A stretch of 64,000 nucleotides of DNA from a virus. Under the pieces are notes generated by a model, which did not search any database, had not been told where the DNA came from, and saw only the letters and a list, made by a program, of their open reading frames with translations. Location of the stretch: positions 41,678 through 105,677 of the IMG/VR virus record IMGVR_UViG_3300024257_000005; one strand, 5' to 3'. The first letter of the stretch is position 1. Every line of letters begins with the position of its first letter. The translations under genes were made by a program, and so were the position numbers. This document shows positions 9,081 to 17,634 of the stretch, piece by piece.

Positions 9081-10321
9081 TGAAAAATGTAACGTTTATA
9101 ATTCCATCAAGGAATACACTAGAACATCTCAAATGGGCATACAGTTCTATTAGAGAAAATGCTAATGCTAATCATGAAATAATTCTTCTTGATGATGCAT
9201 CTGATGATGGCACAGATAAATGGATCAAAGAGGTAGCTGCGACTGATGAGAATGTAACTACACATTTCAACCCAGGTCCTGAGCGAATTGGAATCACAAA
9301 ACTATATGATCTTGCAGCAAAAATGGCAAAAAATGAAATCATATTTGTGGGTCATAGCGATATGATTTATGGACCTGCATTTCTAGAAAAAATGATGGAT
9401 CACTTGGAAGTAGGAAAAGTGGTTTGCGCAACAAGAATTGAACCACCATTACATCCACCAGGGCCAGAAAAAATGATTGTCAATTTTGGATTTGATGCTG
9501 ATCAGTTTGAATATCAGAAATTTAATAAATTTGTAGAAACTCAGCAAGCAAAACCTGAAAATCAAACTGTGTCAGGTGGAATGTTTGCCCCTTGGATGCT
9601 CTACAAGGCAGATTATTGGAAAATCGGTGGACATGATCATCTATTCTGTCCACAGTCAAGAGAAGATAGTGATCTATTTAATAGATTTGTACTACAGGGC
9701 TATGAGCTTATCCAAGCTAGAGATGCATTTGTATATCACATGACATGCAGAGGATCCAGATATAAAGATGGGATTGGTAAAGACTCTGAAGAGTGGAAAT
9801 TTACCAACTACAAAGCCGAGAGGAACTTCAATAGAAAATGGGGAACATCAATCCTTCATGATCAATATCTTGCTCCTGTAATTGGCAACAAATATGACAA
9901 GCATGTTGTTTTAGATTTTACGAATGACGAACTGGAATCTCAAGAGCTATATGAAGCATTATCAATAATCGAACCATGGGCAAGTAAAATCACAATCATT
10001 ACAGAAAACAAAGAATTGATTAATGAAACAAATGCATATATCGCCAACGAACAAAAGCTAACTACATACAACATGGAAGAACGCGTTTCTATCCAGCCTG
10101 AAATTACAAAAGACTGGGTTGCACAAGATGAACATGACATCATATTCATTACTACAATGAAAAATTTCAGAACAGATAACGGAGTTGTAATTGTAGCATT
10201 AAACAATGTATTAGAACAAGTAACAGAGCCCTCTTCATATTCAATTAGCAATTCATTACTGGTCGTTAAAAAATTAAAGAGAGACCACTTCAAAGAAAAT
10301 ATTGTAGCTGTAAACGATTAA
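9080..10321 (+). CDS. Glycosyltransferase family 2, long form
   Basis: 413 residues from ATG 9080, which overlaps the epimerase TAA (TAATG). GT-A core: FIIPSRN, IILLDDASDDGTDKWIKE and the metal site VGHSDMIYG. QSREDSDLFNRF contributes the downstream Glu-Asp of the active site. A C-terminal region of about 140 residues has no recognised domain. Last gene of the glycan cassette; a hairpin and terminator follow. Confidence 0.85.
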   Translation: MKNVTFIIPSRNTLEHLKWAYSSIRENANANHEIILLDDASDDGTDKWIKEVAATDENVTTHFNPGPERIGITKLYDLAAKMAKNEIIFVGHSDMIYGPAFLEKMMDHLEVGKVVCATRIEPPLHPPGPEKMIVNFGFDADQFEYQKFNKFVETQQAKPENQTVSGGMFAPWMLYKADYWKIGGHDHLFCPQSREDSDLFNRFVLQGYELIQARDAFVYHMTCRGSRYKDGIGKDSEEWKFTNYKAERNFNRKWGTSILHDQYLAPVIGNKYDKHVVLDFTNDELESQELYEALSIIEPWASKITIITENKELINETNAYIANEQKLTTYNMEERVSIQPEITKDWVAQDEHDIIFITTMKNFRTDNGVVIVALNNVLEQVTEPSSYSISNSLLVVKKLKRDHFKENIVAVND

Positions 10322-10324
10322 CTT

Positions 10325-10458
10325 TCTCTGCCAGCTTATATTTATTAATAAGCGGCAGAGGACACACACATACGTGCGGCTTGATTTGAAATAACAAAAA
10401 GATTTTCCCAAAAATATTATGTATATAGTCCTCGATTACTTTGGGGACTTTTTTATTT
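10325..10458 (+). promoter_or_regulatory. Intergenic control region: hairpin, late-type box and terminator
   Basis: CTCTGCC at 10326-10332 pairs with GGCAGAG at 10354-10360. Inside the loop lie GCTTAT/ATAAGC and a TATATTTATT box (10337-10346), so the late-type box sits in a hairpin. A second stem, AGTCC...GGACT followed by TTTTTT (10427-10456), looks like a Rho-independent terminator. AGGAG then precedes the GTG start at 10472. Confidence 0.5.
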
Positions 10459-10471
10459 TAGGAGAAGTATC

Positions 10472-10966
10472 GTGGCATCAAGACATACAATCGACCAACA
10501 ATTCATATCACAAGAGGTAGGCGGCCGCACAATAACACCAAGAATTATGGGCGGAGCAATTACTCCAGCAAATTCTGAATCGGTGATGATCCCAATTAAA
10601 GTTAATAGTCAGGGCGAACAGGTCATGGGCTTTGCCGATGATCCTTTATTAGTTACAGCTCCAGCATATAGTACTGCATTGACAAGTGGAAGTGTAGTAA
10701 AATCGAGCCCAGGATTTCTAAGTTCACTTACTGGATATAATTCAGGTGCCGCTCAATTTGTTCAAATTCACAATCTCTCAACCGCTCCACTGAATGGTGC
10801 AATTCCAATTAGTGTGATAGCAGTGGCAGCAACATCAAACTTCTCAATAACATTTGGCTCAACTGGACTACCACTTACCGATGGTATTGGTGTATTCAAT
10901 TCAAGTACTGCAGCAACATTAACAAGTGGTTCAAACGATATACTATTTACAGCAATATATAACTAG
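10472..10966 (+). CDS. Paralogous protein A, possible virion component
   Basis: 164 residues from a GTG start behind AGGAG. Rich in Ser, Thr, Ala and Gly with beta-strand character. Its first 40 residues (HTIDQQFISQE, PRIMGGAITPANSES) are shared with the next gene, so the two are duplicates. The composition resembles phage structural or decoration proteins. No family recognised. Confidence 0.6.
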   Translation: MASRHTIDQQFISQEVGGRTITPRIMGGAITPANSESVMIPIKVNSQGEQVMGFADDPLLVTAPAYSTALTSGSVVKSSPGFLSSLTGYNSGAAQFVQIHNLSTAPLNGAIPISVIAVAATSNFSITFGSTGLPLTDGIGVFNSSTAATLTSGSNDILFTAIYN

Positions 10967-10974
10967 GATAAATC

Positions 10975-11586
10975 ATGGGCAGCCATACAATAGATAAAGT
11001 ATTCATATCACAAGAGGGAGGTGGAACAACCCAACAACCCAGAATGATGGGTGGGCTGATAACTCCTCTTGCATCGGAATCTATAATGCTTCCTACAAAA
11101 TTGACACCACATGGCGCACAAGTTGTTGCTTCAACATCTGAAGCTAATATTGAAGATGGAACAAGGTTTATTACAACAACAGTATTAAAAGCACTACCAT
11201 CAGAATCAATCAATATGTTATACGCAGTTCCATCGCCAGATAATTCAACACATATCACAGCAGAAATCTATGTGTCGGTAGGAACAGAGCTTTGGATCTA
11301 TGAAAGCCCAACTGTTTCAGCAACTGGCTCGCTATTAGAAAATGTAAATCTAAATAGAACGTCGGCAATAACAAGCTCAATGAAAATGTCTGCTGGACCA
11401 ACAGTTTCAAATAGTGGAAGTATATTATCAAATATGTACATTGGTGCAGGTACAAAAAATTCACCAATCCCAGGTAATGAAGTGTTTTCATTTATTTTTG
11501 ATTCTACAAAAACGTATTTAATGAAAGTGGTACCTGGAGCAGATAATGCAATTCTATCTCTTGGTAGTGCTTGGTGCGAGGAATAA
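10975..11586 (+). CDS. Paralogous protein B, possible virion component
   Basis: 203 residues. N-terminus SHTIDKVFISQE...PRMMGGLITPLASES matches protein A at 10472; the C-terminal halves differ. Beta-rich, Ser/Thr-rich, no Cys until the last residues (AWCEE). Likely a shared anchoring or assembly head with different outer domains. Confidence 0.6.
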   Translation: MGSHTIDKVFISQEGGGTTQQPRMMGGLITPLASESIMLPTKLTPHGAQVVASTSEANIEDGTRFITTTVLKALPSESINMLYAVPSPDNSTHITAEIYVSVGTELWIYESPTVSATGSLLENVNLNRTSAITSSMKMSAGPTVSNSGSILSNMYIGAGTKNSPIPGNEVFSFIFDSTKTYLMKVVPGADNAILSLGSAWCEE

Positions 11587-11589
11587 TCT

Positions 11590-12138
11590 ATGTGCGATAT
11601 AATGATAGTTGATGACGATAAGAGCATCCACACACTACTAGAATTACAATTGAAAAAGACTAATCTATGTGGTGGAAATTGTGAACTAGCACATGCATAT
11701 TCTGCAGAAGAAGCAATTGAATTAGTAGGGAAACTAGATCACAGACCTTTCATATTCTTTGTTGATATAAATTTACCACAGAAATCTGGACCAGAATTTG
11801 TGAAATGGTTACATGAAAAAGAAGTATTTGCATTAATATTTATAGTCACAGGATCAGATGTGACTCCAATTGAATTTGAAAAACTGATCACAGCTGGAGT
11901 TGATGGATATTTTAGAAAGCCGATTAATCAGAACTTATTAAAAACGATTGTTGGTATGACTTTAACGAAAGCCACTAAATTGGGTAGAAAACATGCTCGA
12001 ATGTTTCACGAAACCGTAGGGATGAAATTTGACAATTCTGTCCTTGACAACATTATTGAAAAATCAAAACATTTGAACATCTTATATGAAGAATTTCATT
12101 CAAGTAGACAAGGAGTTAGAGAAGATGCCACTATCTAA
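11590..12138 (+). CDS. Response-regulator receiver-domain protein
   Basis: 182 residues. Receiver-domain residues are all present: acidic pocket D8-D10 (IVDDD), phospho-acceptor D59 (FFVDINLP), T87 (IVTGS) and K110 (YFRKP). About 60 residues follow the receiver domain and contain no DNA-binding domain I recognise, so it is probably a single-domain regulator acting by protein contact. No histidine kinase is seen in the window. It overlaps the next, membrane-anchored coiled-coil gene by 14 bases, which may be its partner. Confidence 0.8.
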   Translation: MCDIMIVDDDKSIHTLLELQLKKTNLCGGNCELAHAYSAEEAIELVGKLDHRPFIFFVDINLPQKSGPEFVKWLHEKEVFALIFIVTGSDVTPIEFEKLITAGVDGYFRKPINQNLLKTIVGMTLTKATKLGRKHARMFHETVGMKFDNSVLDNIIEKSKHLNILYEEFHSSRQGVREDATI

Positions 12139-12637
12139 AGAAGCTAGAAAAGAAGTGCAGGACATGATGGCATATGCCCTGTCTGATGCCGGTGAACAAA
12201 ATAGCAAATTTATAGAAGTTATTACAAACTATGCCACAACAAATCAGAATATACTGCATGCCATTGAAGAGAGCAATCGACAAATGGGTGAAATTAGTGG
12301 CAATGTAGCAGAAACAGCTAAAGCATTGAACAATGGATTATCAACTAAGATCGGTAATATTGACGCAAATGTTGCCATACTACATGACGATCACCATGCA
12401 GAAACTGGAGCAATTCCCGTATTAAAAGAAGAAATAAGAGATATGAAAAAGACAATGAAATCAATGTGAATTCCTTTGATTAGTGTTCTAATGACAACTC
12501 TTCTATTAGCTGGGTCAATAATTAGAACAGAAACGCCAGATACAATAGATCACCCAATAACAATTGAGCAGGTTGAAGATGCATATGAAAAAGGTGTGAT
12601 AGATGGTCACAATTTGGAGATATTAAATGATGAGTAA
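12125..12637 (+). CDS. Membrane-anchored coiled-coil protein (one TGA read as Trp)
   Basis: 170 residues from ATG 12125 behind CAAGGAG, open to TAA 12637 when TGA at 12467-12469 is Trp. Residues 1-114 are helical and heptad-like. Directly after the recoded Trp comes a single membrane span (IPLISVLMTTLLLAGSII), then an acidic tail. Without readthrough the membrane anchor would be lost. Next to the receiver protein and another membrane protein. Function unknown. Confidence 0.65.
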
Positions 12638-12920
12638 AATATTTATAATGTTCGGTGGAAGAAAATTCCTATCTGTTATCCTTGCATCATTCTTGACATT
12701 CATGTCGGTCATATGGACATTTGGTCTAACCGAGACTGTTCCTACATATGCTCCATCTGCTAAAGATGCTAGCATTGAATATGTCATTACAGGCTACGAA
12801 TTACAAGAGCCAATTCAGGCATACTCATTCATTGGTATAATCGTACCTTCATACTTCTTGCTGATCACAGCTTATGCTGGTATCAATGCATATTCAAAAA
12901 AGAAAGACATACCTGACTAA
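12627..12920 (+). CDS. Small membrane protein with two spans
   Basis: 97 residues, with spans at about 11-33 (FLSVILASFLTFMSVIWTFG) and 65-85 (SFIGIIVPSYFLLITAYAGI) and a basic tail (KKKD). The layout would also suit a holin, but no lysis enzyme is next to it, so I leave it as a membrane protein. Overlaps the previous gene by 11 bases. Confidence 0.6.
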   Translation: MMSKIFIMFGGRKFLSVILASFLTFMSVIWTFGLTETVPTYAPSAKDASIEYVITGYELQEPIQAYSFIGIIVPSYFLLITAYAGINAYSKKKDIPD

Positions 12921-12986
12921 ATAAAAATTAATTCACCAGTCATCCCTTTATATTTAACAATGAACTTAAACATAAAGGGATAACCG

Positions 12987-13325
12987 ATGGACATGCTAGA
13001 CAAAACAATTGTTTTAGAAACATCCAATTCAAAAAACTCAACAAAAACACATGAGCAACTATTCAAACTAGAACGAAGGTTCATACGTATGATATGTGAA
13101 GAGCTTGGGATCAATAAGAAACAATTCCGAAAAATGTATAAATCTAAGAAACCACAAGACCAGGGTTTTGCTAATGAGATTAATAAGCAATTCAAGAATC
13201 TCAAAGAATCATACATGGCAGAAGCTCCAAAAGAAATTTCAGCACCAACTCCAGAACCTGAACGTATGACAATTGGCGAAGTAACTACTCAAGGTGGCGA
13301 CGCTGATGGTATTGGCATAAATTAG
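12987..13325 (+). CDS. Uncharacterised 112-residue protein
   Basis: Basic, helical centre (LERRFIRMICEELGINKKQFRKMYKSKK) and a Pro-rich tail. A TATATTTAAC segment lies 30 bases upstream and AAAGGGATAACC precedes the ATG, so it may start its own transcript. No recognised family. Confidence 0.55.
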   Translation: MDMLDKTIVLETSNSKNSTKTHEQLFKLERRFIRMICEELGINKKQFRKMYKSKKPQDQGFANEINKQFKNLKESYMAEAPKEISAPTPEPERMTIGEVTTQGGDADGIGIN

Positions 13326-13334
13326 GCCTTTACT

Positions 13335-13357
13335 TTATACGCTCCAAGGGTTATATT
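13335..13357 (+). promoter_or_regulatory. Promoter-like module (TATATT) before 13384
   Basis: TATATT at 13352-13357 lies 27 bases before the ATG, followed by GGTCAACAAATAAGGAGTAGAC. The spacing and leader match the central-block promoter module, but the -35 half is weaker here. Confidence 0.4.
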
Positions 13358-13383
13358 GAAAGGTCAACAAATAAGGAGTAGAC

Positions 13384-13887
13384 ATGCCCAAACGAAAAAT
13401 CAAAAAACCAGCAAAAATTCACCAACGCAAGGTCTATAAGGCCAGCGGTCCAACACACTTTGGAGCCTTTAGTGATCAAGGCGTCTCTCAGGAGGTGCTA
13501 TGCTCTAAGTGTAATCGAGAATATCTGAAAATAGATGTTGGAGCAACTGGAGGAATTTGCTGGAAGTGTACACAGGTTTTATGTGGACCACCGGCTGGAA
13601 TGAAAACTGGAGATTCAAAACCTACGGTACAGAGGGTTCAGGGATGGCGTTGGATGAAAGAGTGGGTTGATCCGGATGGTACGGTTTGGCACAAAGGTGT
13701 TGAACAACCCAAGCTCAAGGGAAAAAGAGAACCAACAGATCCAGAACCAATTCGACAGGCAAGGATTGAAAAGAAAAAGATTGCAGCACAAAAGAAAGAA
13801 ATAAAACTTCTCAAACATGCACAAAAGCAAAAAGAGGCACGAATTGCTGAGGCAAAGAAAAGAGAAGAATTAAAAAATAAAGGATAA
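13384..13887 (+). CDS. Basic zinc-ribbon-like protein
   Basis: 167 residues. CSKCNREYLK...GICWKCTQVLCG supplies two CxxC pairs about 20 residues apart (about 40-62), a zinc-ribbon pattern. The last 60 residues form a very basic single helix (KKKIAAQKKEIKLLKHAQKQK). A nucleic-acid or ribosome contact is possible. Function unknown. Confidence 0.6.
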   Translation: MPKRKIKKPAKIHQRKVYKASGPTHFGAFSDQGVSQEVLCSKCNREYLKIDVGATGGICWKCTQVLCGPPAGMKTGDSKPTVQRVQGWRWMKEWVDPDGTVWHKGVEQPKLKGKREPTDPEPIRQARIEKKKIAAQKKEIKLLKHAQKQKEARIAEAKKREELKNKG

Positions 13888-13892
13888 AGATT

Positions 13893-14264
13893 ATGGGAAC
13901 CGAAAAATCAGATAAAAAGCAGTGAAGCGATCTTGAAATTGTAGAAATGCTCGAAGAAAAATTCCCAGGAATGACTGGCGAATTTAAAGATATTCTTAAA
14001 GAGCAGTATCTTACATTTTGTCTAAAGCAATGGGATTACGGTCCCTCAAATATTGCTGTCGGAACCAACCTTGAAACACCTGAAGAGGTGAAGATGTCAT
14101 GGATGGGATTGTGGTTCAGGATTAATGATAAGGTTCAGCGGCTCAAGAATATTCTATTCAACGATAAGACGGCAGCAAATGAACCAATGATTGATGCATT
14201 TATGGATATGTCAGTCTATGGAATAATAGCACAAATTGTCGATAGGGGCAAGTGGGGTAAATAG
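13893..14264 (+). CDS. DUF1599-like protein, nucleotide-modification associated (one TGA read as Trp)
   Basis: 123 residues from ATG 13893, with TGA at 13923-13925 as Trp11 (KKQWSDLE). CLKQWDYGPSNI, WFRINDKVQRLKNI and NEPMIDAFMDMSVYGII match the pattern I know from DUF1599 (nucleotide modification associated domain 1). That family is found in phages with modified bases and may handle a modified nucleotide. It lies directly before the IMPDH-like gene, consistent with a purine-pool role. Confidence 0.65.
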
Positions 14265-15359
14265 ATGAGATATGTTCTTAAGAAAACCTACACATTTGAT
14301 GACGTATCAATTCAGCCAGAATTTTCTACTATTTCATCTAGATCAAATTGCAATGTAGAGACAAAGCTATCTCGTAATTTTAAAATGAGAATTCCAATCA
14401 TTGCAACCCCGATGGACACTATCACTGAAACTGAAATGGGTGTTCAGATGGACTATCTTGGAGGGTTGGGAATAATTCATCGGTTTATGTCTATTGAAGA
14501 GCAATGCAAGATGGTGACATGGATTAATCACGATGGGCACGTTGGAATAGGAAATACTTTTCAGAAACCATATCTTCCTGAGAATGTATTGCCAAAAGTT
14601 ATTGGAGCTGCAATTGGTGTAAACAATATCGAAAGAGCCAGAGCATTACTCAAAGCAGGAGCTAATCTTTTAATGATTGATGTAGCCCATGCAGATCATC
14701 AGCTTGTTCTTGATATGATTGAACTATTGGTTAAGCTAAAAGATGAATATGATTTTGACATCTTGGCAGGAACAATTGCTACATCCGGAGCAGCTAAAAG
14801 ACTTATTAAAGCAGGTGTAGATGGATTGGTTGTTGGAGTAGGTGGTGGCTCATTATGTGAAACACGAATTAGAGCAGGTGTAGGAATACCAATGATCACA
14901 TCAATTTCAGATGTGGCAGACGCTATCGAATTTATGGATCCAGAAGTTTCACTAATTGCAACAGGAGGCATGAGAACTCCAGGTGACGTTGCAAAAGCTA
15001 TAGCAGCTGGAGCAGACTGTGTTATGTTAGGATCAATGCTAGCAGGCACAAGAGAGACTCCGGGAGCTATTCATAAAAGTGGTACCTATGGGAAGGACGT
15101 TCTTTTCAAATCCTATAGAGGATCGGCTTCACCTGATTCAAAAAGAGATCGTGGTGAGACAAAGAATGTAGAAGGAAATTCTACTACTATTCCATATAGA
15201 GGAAGCGTGGTTAGAATAGTAAACGAAATTATAGAAGGACTACAATCGTCTATGAGCTATGTTGGTACTGACAGCATGGGAGACTTTAAAGCACAGGCAA
15301 TATTAGTTGAAATATCACAATCAGGAGTGATGGAGGCAAAACCACACTTACTGCATTAA
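14265..15359 (+). CDS. IMP dehydrogenase / GMP reductase family enzyme
   Basis: 364 residues, a TIM barrel without the CBS pair of most IMPDHs, so nearer GMP reductase in size. Catalytic loop GGGSLCETRIRAGVG carries the Cys that forms the covalent purine intermediate. ATPMDTITE at the N-terminus and IATGGMRTPGDVAKAIAAGA (phosphate binding) are clear family motifs. Reaction is either IMP to XMP or GMP to IMP; I cannot decide which. It starts 1 base after the DUF1599-like gene. Confidence 0.9.
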   Translation: MRYVLKKTYTFDDVSIQPEFSTISSRSNCNVETKLSRNFKMRIPIIATPMDTITETEMGVQMDYLGGLGIIHRFMSIEEQCKMVTWINHDGHVGIGNTFQKPYLPENVLPKVIGAAIGVNNIERARALLKAGANLLMIDVAHADHQLVLDMIELLVKLKDEYDFDILAGTIATSGAAKRLIKAGVDGLVVGVGGGSLCETRIRAGVGIPMITSISDVADAIEFMDPEVSLIATGGMRTPGDVAKAIAAGADCVMLGSMLAGTRETPGAIHKSGTYGKDVLFKSYRGSASPDSKRDRGETKNVEGNSTTIPYRGSVVRIVNEIIEGLQSSMSYVGTDSMGDFKAQAILVEISQSGVMEAKPHLLH

Positions 15360-15368
15360 GAGGTTATC

Positions 15369-15902
15369 ATGTTAGATAAAAAATTCTGGTTAGATCTAGA
15401 ATGGAGATTTGACTACAAGACACCAATACCAGATCTAATGGCACAAATTCAAAAAGACGTCGATGAATCAATCGAAAATGGCTACGACGATATCCAATTT
15501 TGGCTAGGTTCTGATTCTCAAGTGTACCCAAAGAAGGGTAAAATCAAGTACGTAGTTGCTATTGTAATGTATAGAGTTTCTCAAGGTGCTAGAATTTACT
15601 TTGCAAATAAAGAAACTGACATTCCAAGGGGTTTGAAAAAACAACCACTTGCTCGTGTTAGACTTTGGAATGAAGTTTACTGGAGCGTGATGGTTTCAGA
15701 TGTATTCGAACCTAAGTTAATGGAATTGGGATATCTTGTTGATGAAGTACATGCTGATGTCAATGAAGATAAAAGATTCTTATCGAATGAAGTAATGGCA
15801 GCTGTTTTAGGGTACATTACATCTAAGGGCTATGTAGGAAAAGCAAAGCCAGATGCATATAGTGCTTCAAAAGCTGCTGATAGAAGACTGAAGAAGAGAT
15901 AA
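15369..15902 (+). CDS. RNase H-like protein, YkuK/DUF458 family
   Basis: 177 residues. WLGSDSQVYP near residue 50 and VHADVNEDKRFLSNEVMAAV with KPDAYSASKAADR near the C-terminus match the YkuK (DUF458) pattern, a predicted RNase H-like fold. Activity of the family is not established to my knowledge. GAGGTTATC precedes the ATG. Confidence 0.75.
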   Translation: MLDKKFWLDLEWRFDYKTPIPDLMAQIQKDVDESIENGYDDIQFWLGSDSQVYPKKGKIKYVVAIVMYRVSQGARIYFANKETDIPRGLKKQPLARVRLWNEVYWSVMVSDVFEPKLMELGYLVDEVHADVNEDKRFLSNEVMAAVLGYITSKGYVGKAKPDAYSASKAADRRLKKR

Positions 15903-15957
15903 TAAAAATAAATTTCTAAGATTTTAATGAATATTTAAATTAAACAAGGAGAATAAG

Positions 15958-16182
15958 ATGCAAGAAGTTATGGTAGTGTTTTTAGTAGAAAACGAAGACA
16001 ATCAGGGCAATATCAAGATCAAGAAAACACGTGAAAATGTTCTGGTTCCAAAAGCTCTTTCACCTGAGTATGCAATCAAACGAGTTGCAGAATGGCTAAA
16101 AGATTCACCAACAAAATGGGAAATCAAGCAGGTCAAAGAGTCAAATCTAAAAGTTGTATTAACTGAGGATGGCGAGCTGTAA
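15958..16182 (+). CDS. Small protein, 74 residues, unknown
   Basis: Preceded by AAGGAG and a 55-base AT-rich gap. Beta strand then helix then strand (VMVVFLVENE, EYAIKRVAEWLKD, LKVVLTEDG). No recognised family. Confidence 0.55.
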   Translation: MQEVMVVFLVENEDNQGNIKIKKTRENVLVPKALSPEYAIKRVAEWLKDSPTKWEIKQVKESNLKVVLTEDGEL

Positions 16183-16183
16183 A

Positions 16184-16405
16184 ATGTCATTAATAGTAAA
16201 ATATGACGACGATACATATTGCGAACATTGTGGCGAGAACCATGAATATTTTGGCATCTCAGTTTTACACGAGGGAACGTTCTGGTGTGTTACTTGTGCA
16301 GAAGGTGTTGTTCCCCTTTCCAAAGTTCAGGTAAAAGAATTTGAATTAAAAGAATTGAAAGAGAGAAAGAAATGGTTGGAGAAGGAACTGAAAAAGTTAG
16401 GATAG
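16184..16405 (+). CDS. Small zinc-finger protein, 73 residues
   Basis: CEHCGENHE and CVTCAEG give two CxxC pairs about 24 residues apart, followed by a charged helix (ELKELKERKKWLEKELKK). Start at ATG 16184, directly after the previous stop. Confidence 0.6.
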   Translation: MSLIVKYDDDTYCEHCGENHEYFGISVLHEGTFWCVTCAEGVVPLSKVQVKEFELKELKERKKWLEKELKKLG

Positions 16406-16623
16406 ATCTCGTCTCTACTCAAGCAGGCGATTGGGTCGTAGTTTATCTTGACGGGAAAAAGGAAGGATATGAAGGGCATTCAGTACCAACAGATGAATTT
16501 ATTCGATTGCACGAAGAATATCCTCATTCAATAATTAATACACATGAATGCAGCGATGCTGCAGAAAAGGAAGCTTATAGCTCTGGCACATTACCAGAGA
16601 CTCTATCGGAGGCATTGAAATAG
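16372..16623 (+). CDS. Small protein, 83 residues, unknown
   Basis: Overlaps the previous gene by 34 bases in another frame, starting at ATG 16372 behind AGAGAAAG. Sequence DWVVVYLDGKKEGYEGHSV is strand-rich. The start could also be a later codon. No function recognised. Confidence 0.5.
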   Translation: MVGEGTEKVRIDLVSTQAGDWVVVYLDGKKEGYEGHSVPTDEFIRLHEEYPHSIINTHECSDAAEKEAYSSGTLPETLSEALK

Positions 16624-16626
16624 AAA

Positions 16627-17292
16627 ATGGATAAAAATTTAAAATACGCTTTTCTCATACCAATTGGGAATAGCATTTCGGGCAAGCTGATACCCCAACT
16701 TCTACAACTACACAATCTTGCTAAAAGAGTGGGTGCTAGGATATATACCATTCCAAACAGGATCCATGTAGATGCCCGAAATGCTCTAGCAACTAAAGGC
16801 GGAGGATTTGTTAATCCCACCAAGCTGATCAAAGATACTGAATGGCTAGTTTGGTTTGATGCCGATCAAGCATATACGATGAGTAATGTGAAACGACTTC
16901 TTGAGTATGATGAAGAAGAAAAATTTATTAGTGGCTGGTACATCAAAGACGTTGCAGGTCAGAGAAATCCACAAGCGATGGTAGCAAGGTGGGACGAAGA
17001 GCATTTTAAGAAACATGGATCGATGGAATTTCTAAATGAGAAGGAAATCATGGAATCAAAAGAGCCAATCAGGGTAGACTATGTTGGCTTTGGTTTCTGC
17101 AGGATCCATTCATCGGTATTTGAGAAAATGGAATATCCATATTTTAGACATCATGTTACAAAAATCGGAGACTATCGGGATAATTCAAGTGAAGATGTGT
17201 CATTCTGTTTAGATGCATCTGAGTTAGCCGGTGTAAAACCATTGGTCATTCCTGAATTACGAATTGGACATCTTAAGGAGATTATTATATAA
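16627..17292 (+). CDS. Putative GT-A glycosyltransferase
   Basis: 221 residues. FLIPIGNSIS at the N-terminus and LVWFDADQAYT (a DxD-type metal motif, about residue 76) are GT-A features. SSEDVSFCLDA near the C-terminus provides the acidic pair found before the catalytic helix. It lies outside the main glycan cassette. The stop overlaps the next ATG (TAATG). Confidence 0.7.
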   Translation: MDKNLKYAFLIPIGNSISGKLIPQLLQLHNLAKRVGARIYTIPNRIHVDARNALATKGGGFVNPTKLIKDTEWLVWFDADQAYTMSNVKRLLEYDEEEKFISGWYIKDVAGQRNPQAMVARWDEEHFKKHGSMEFLNEKEIMESKEPIRVDYVGFGFCRIHSSVFEKMEYPYFRHHVTKIGDYRDNSSEDVSFCLDASELAGVKPLVIPELRIGHLKEIII

Positions 17293-17633
17293 TGACAAAC
17301 GAAATATCAGTTAGAGATAGTGAAAAATTATTAAAGCGCTTTGAAGTTCCTCATGAAATATACCTTTACATTAAACAGCTTGAAGGGTATATTAAGCGAC
17401 CAACACAATCGAAGCTGCTTGAAAATTATCCAGAAAGATTTAAGATTGTCAACAGAGAGGGAGATGAAATGAAAATTAAAAATTGGGCACCAGACGGAAG
17501 TGGATATTCTATCTCAACAGAGAACGTTTTGACATGTTCACGAAAACTGCTTGACGAATTATATCATTCAGATCAAATCACCGAACAGCGATATCAAGAA
17601 ATTTTAATAGAAAGAAAAGCTAAGGAGGCCTAA
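17292..17633 (+). CDS. Uncharacterised 113-residue protein
   Basis: Coupled to the preceding glycosyltransferase by TAATG and to the next gene through AAGGAGGCC. Charged, mostly helical. No recognised motif. Confidence 0.55.
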   Translation: MTNEISVRDSEKLLKRFEVPHEIYLYIKQLEGYIKRPTQSKLLENYPERFKIVNREGDEMKIKNWAPDGSGYSISTENVLTCSRKLLDELYHSDQITEQRYQEILIERKAKEA

Positions 17634-17634
17634 C

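Noticed and set aside
11590-12138. Bacterial (host) DNA on the basis of response regulator, IMPDH and GroEL
   Set aside because: All neighbours are phage-type, share the TGA recoding and the same compact overlaps, and lead without a break into phage genes.
12627-12920. Holin
   Set aside because: Two membrane spans fit, but there is no endolysin or spanin beside it and the gene belongs to a different run. Left as membrane protein.
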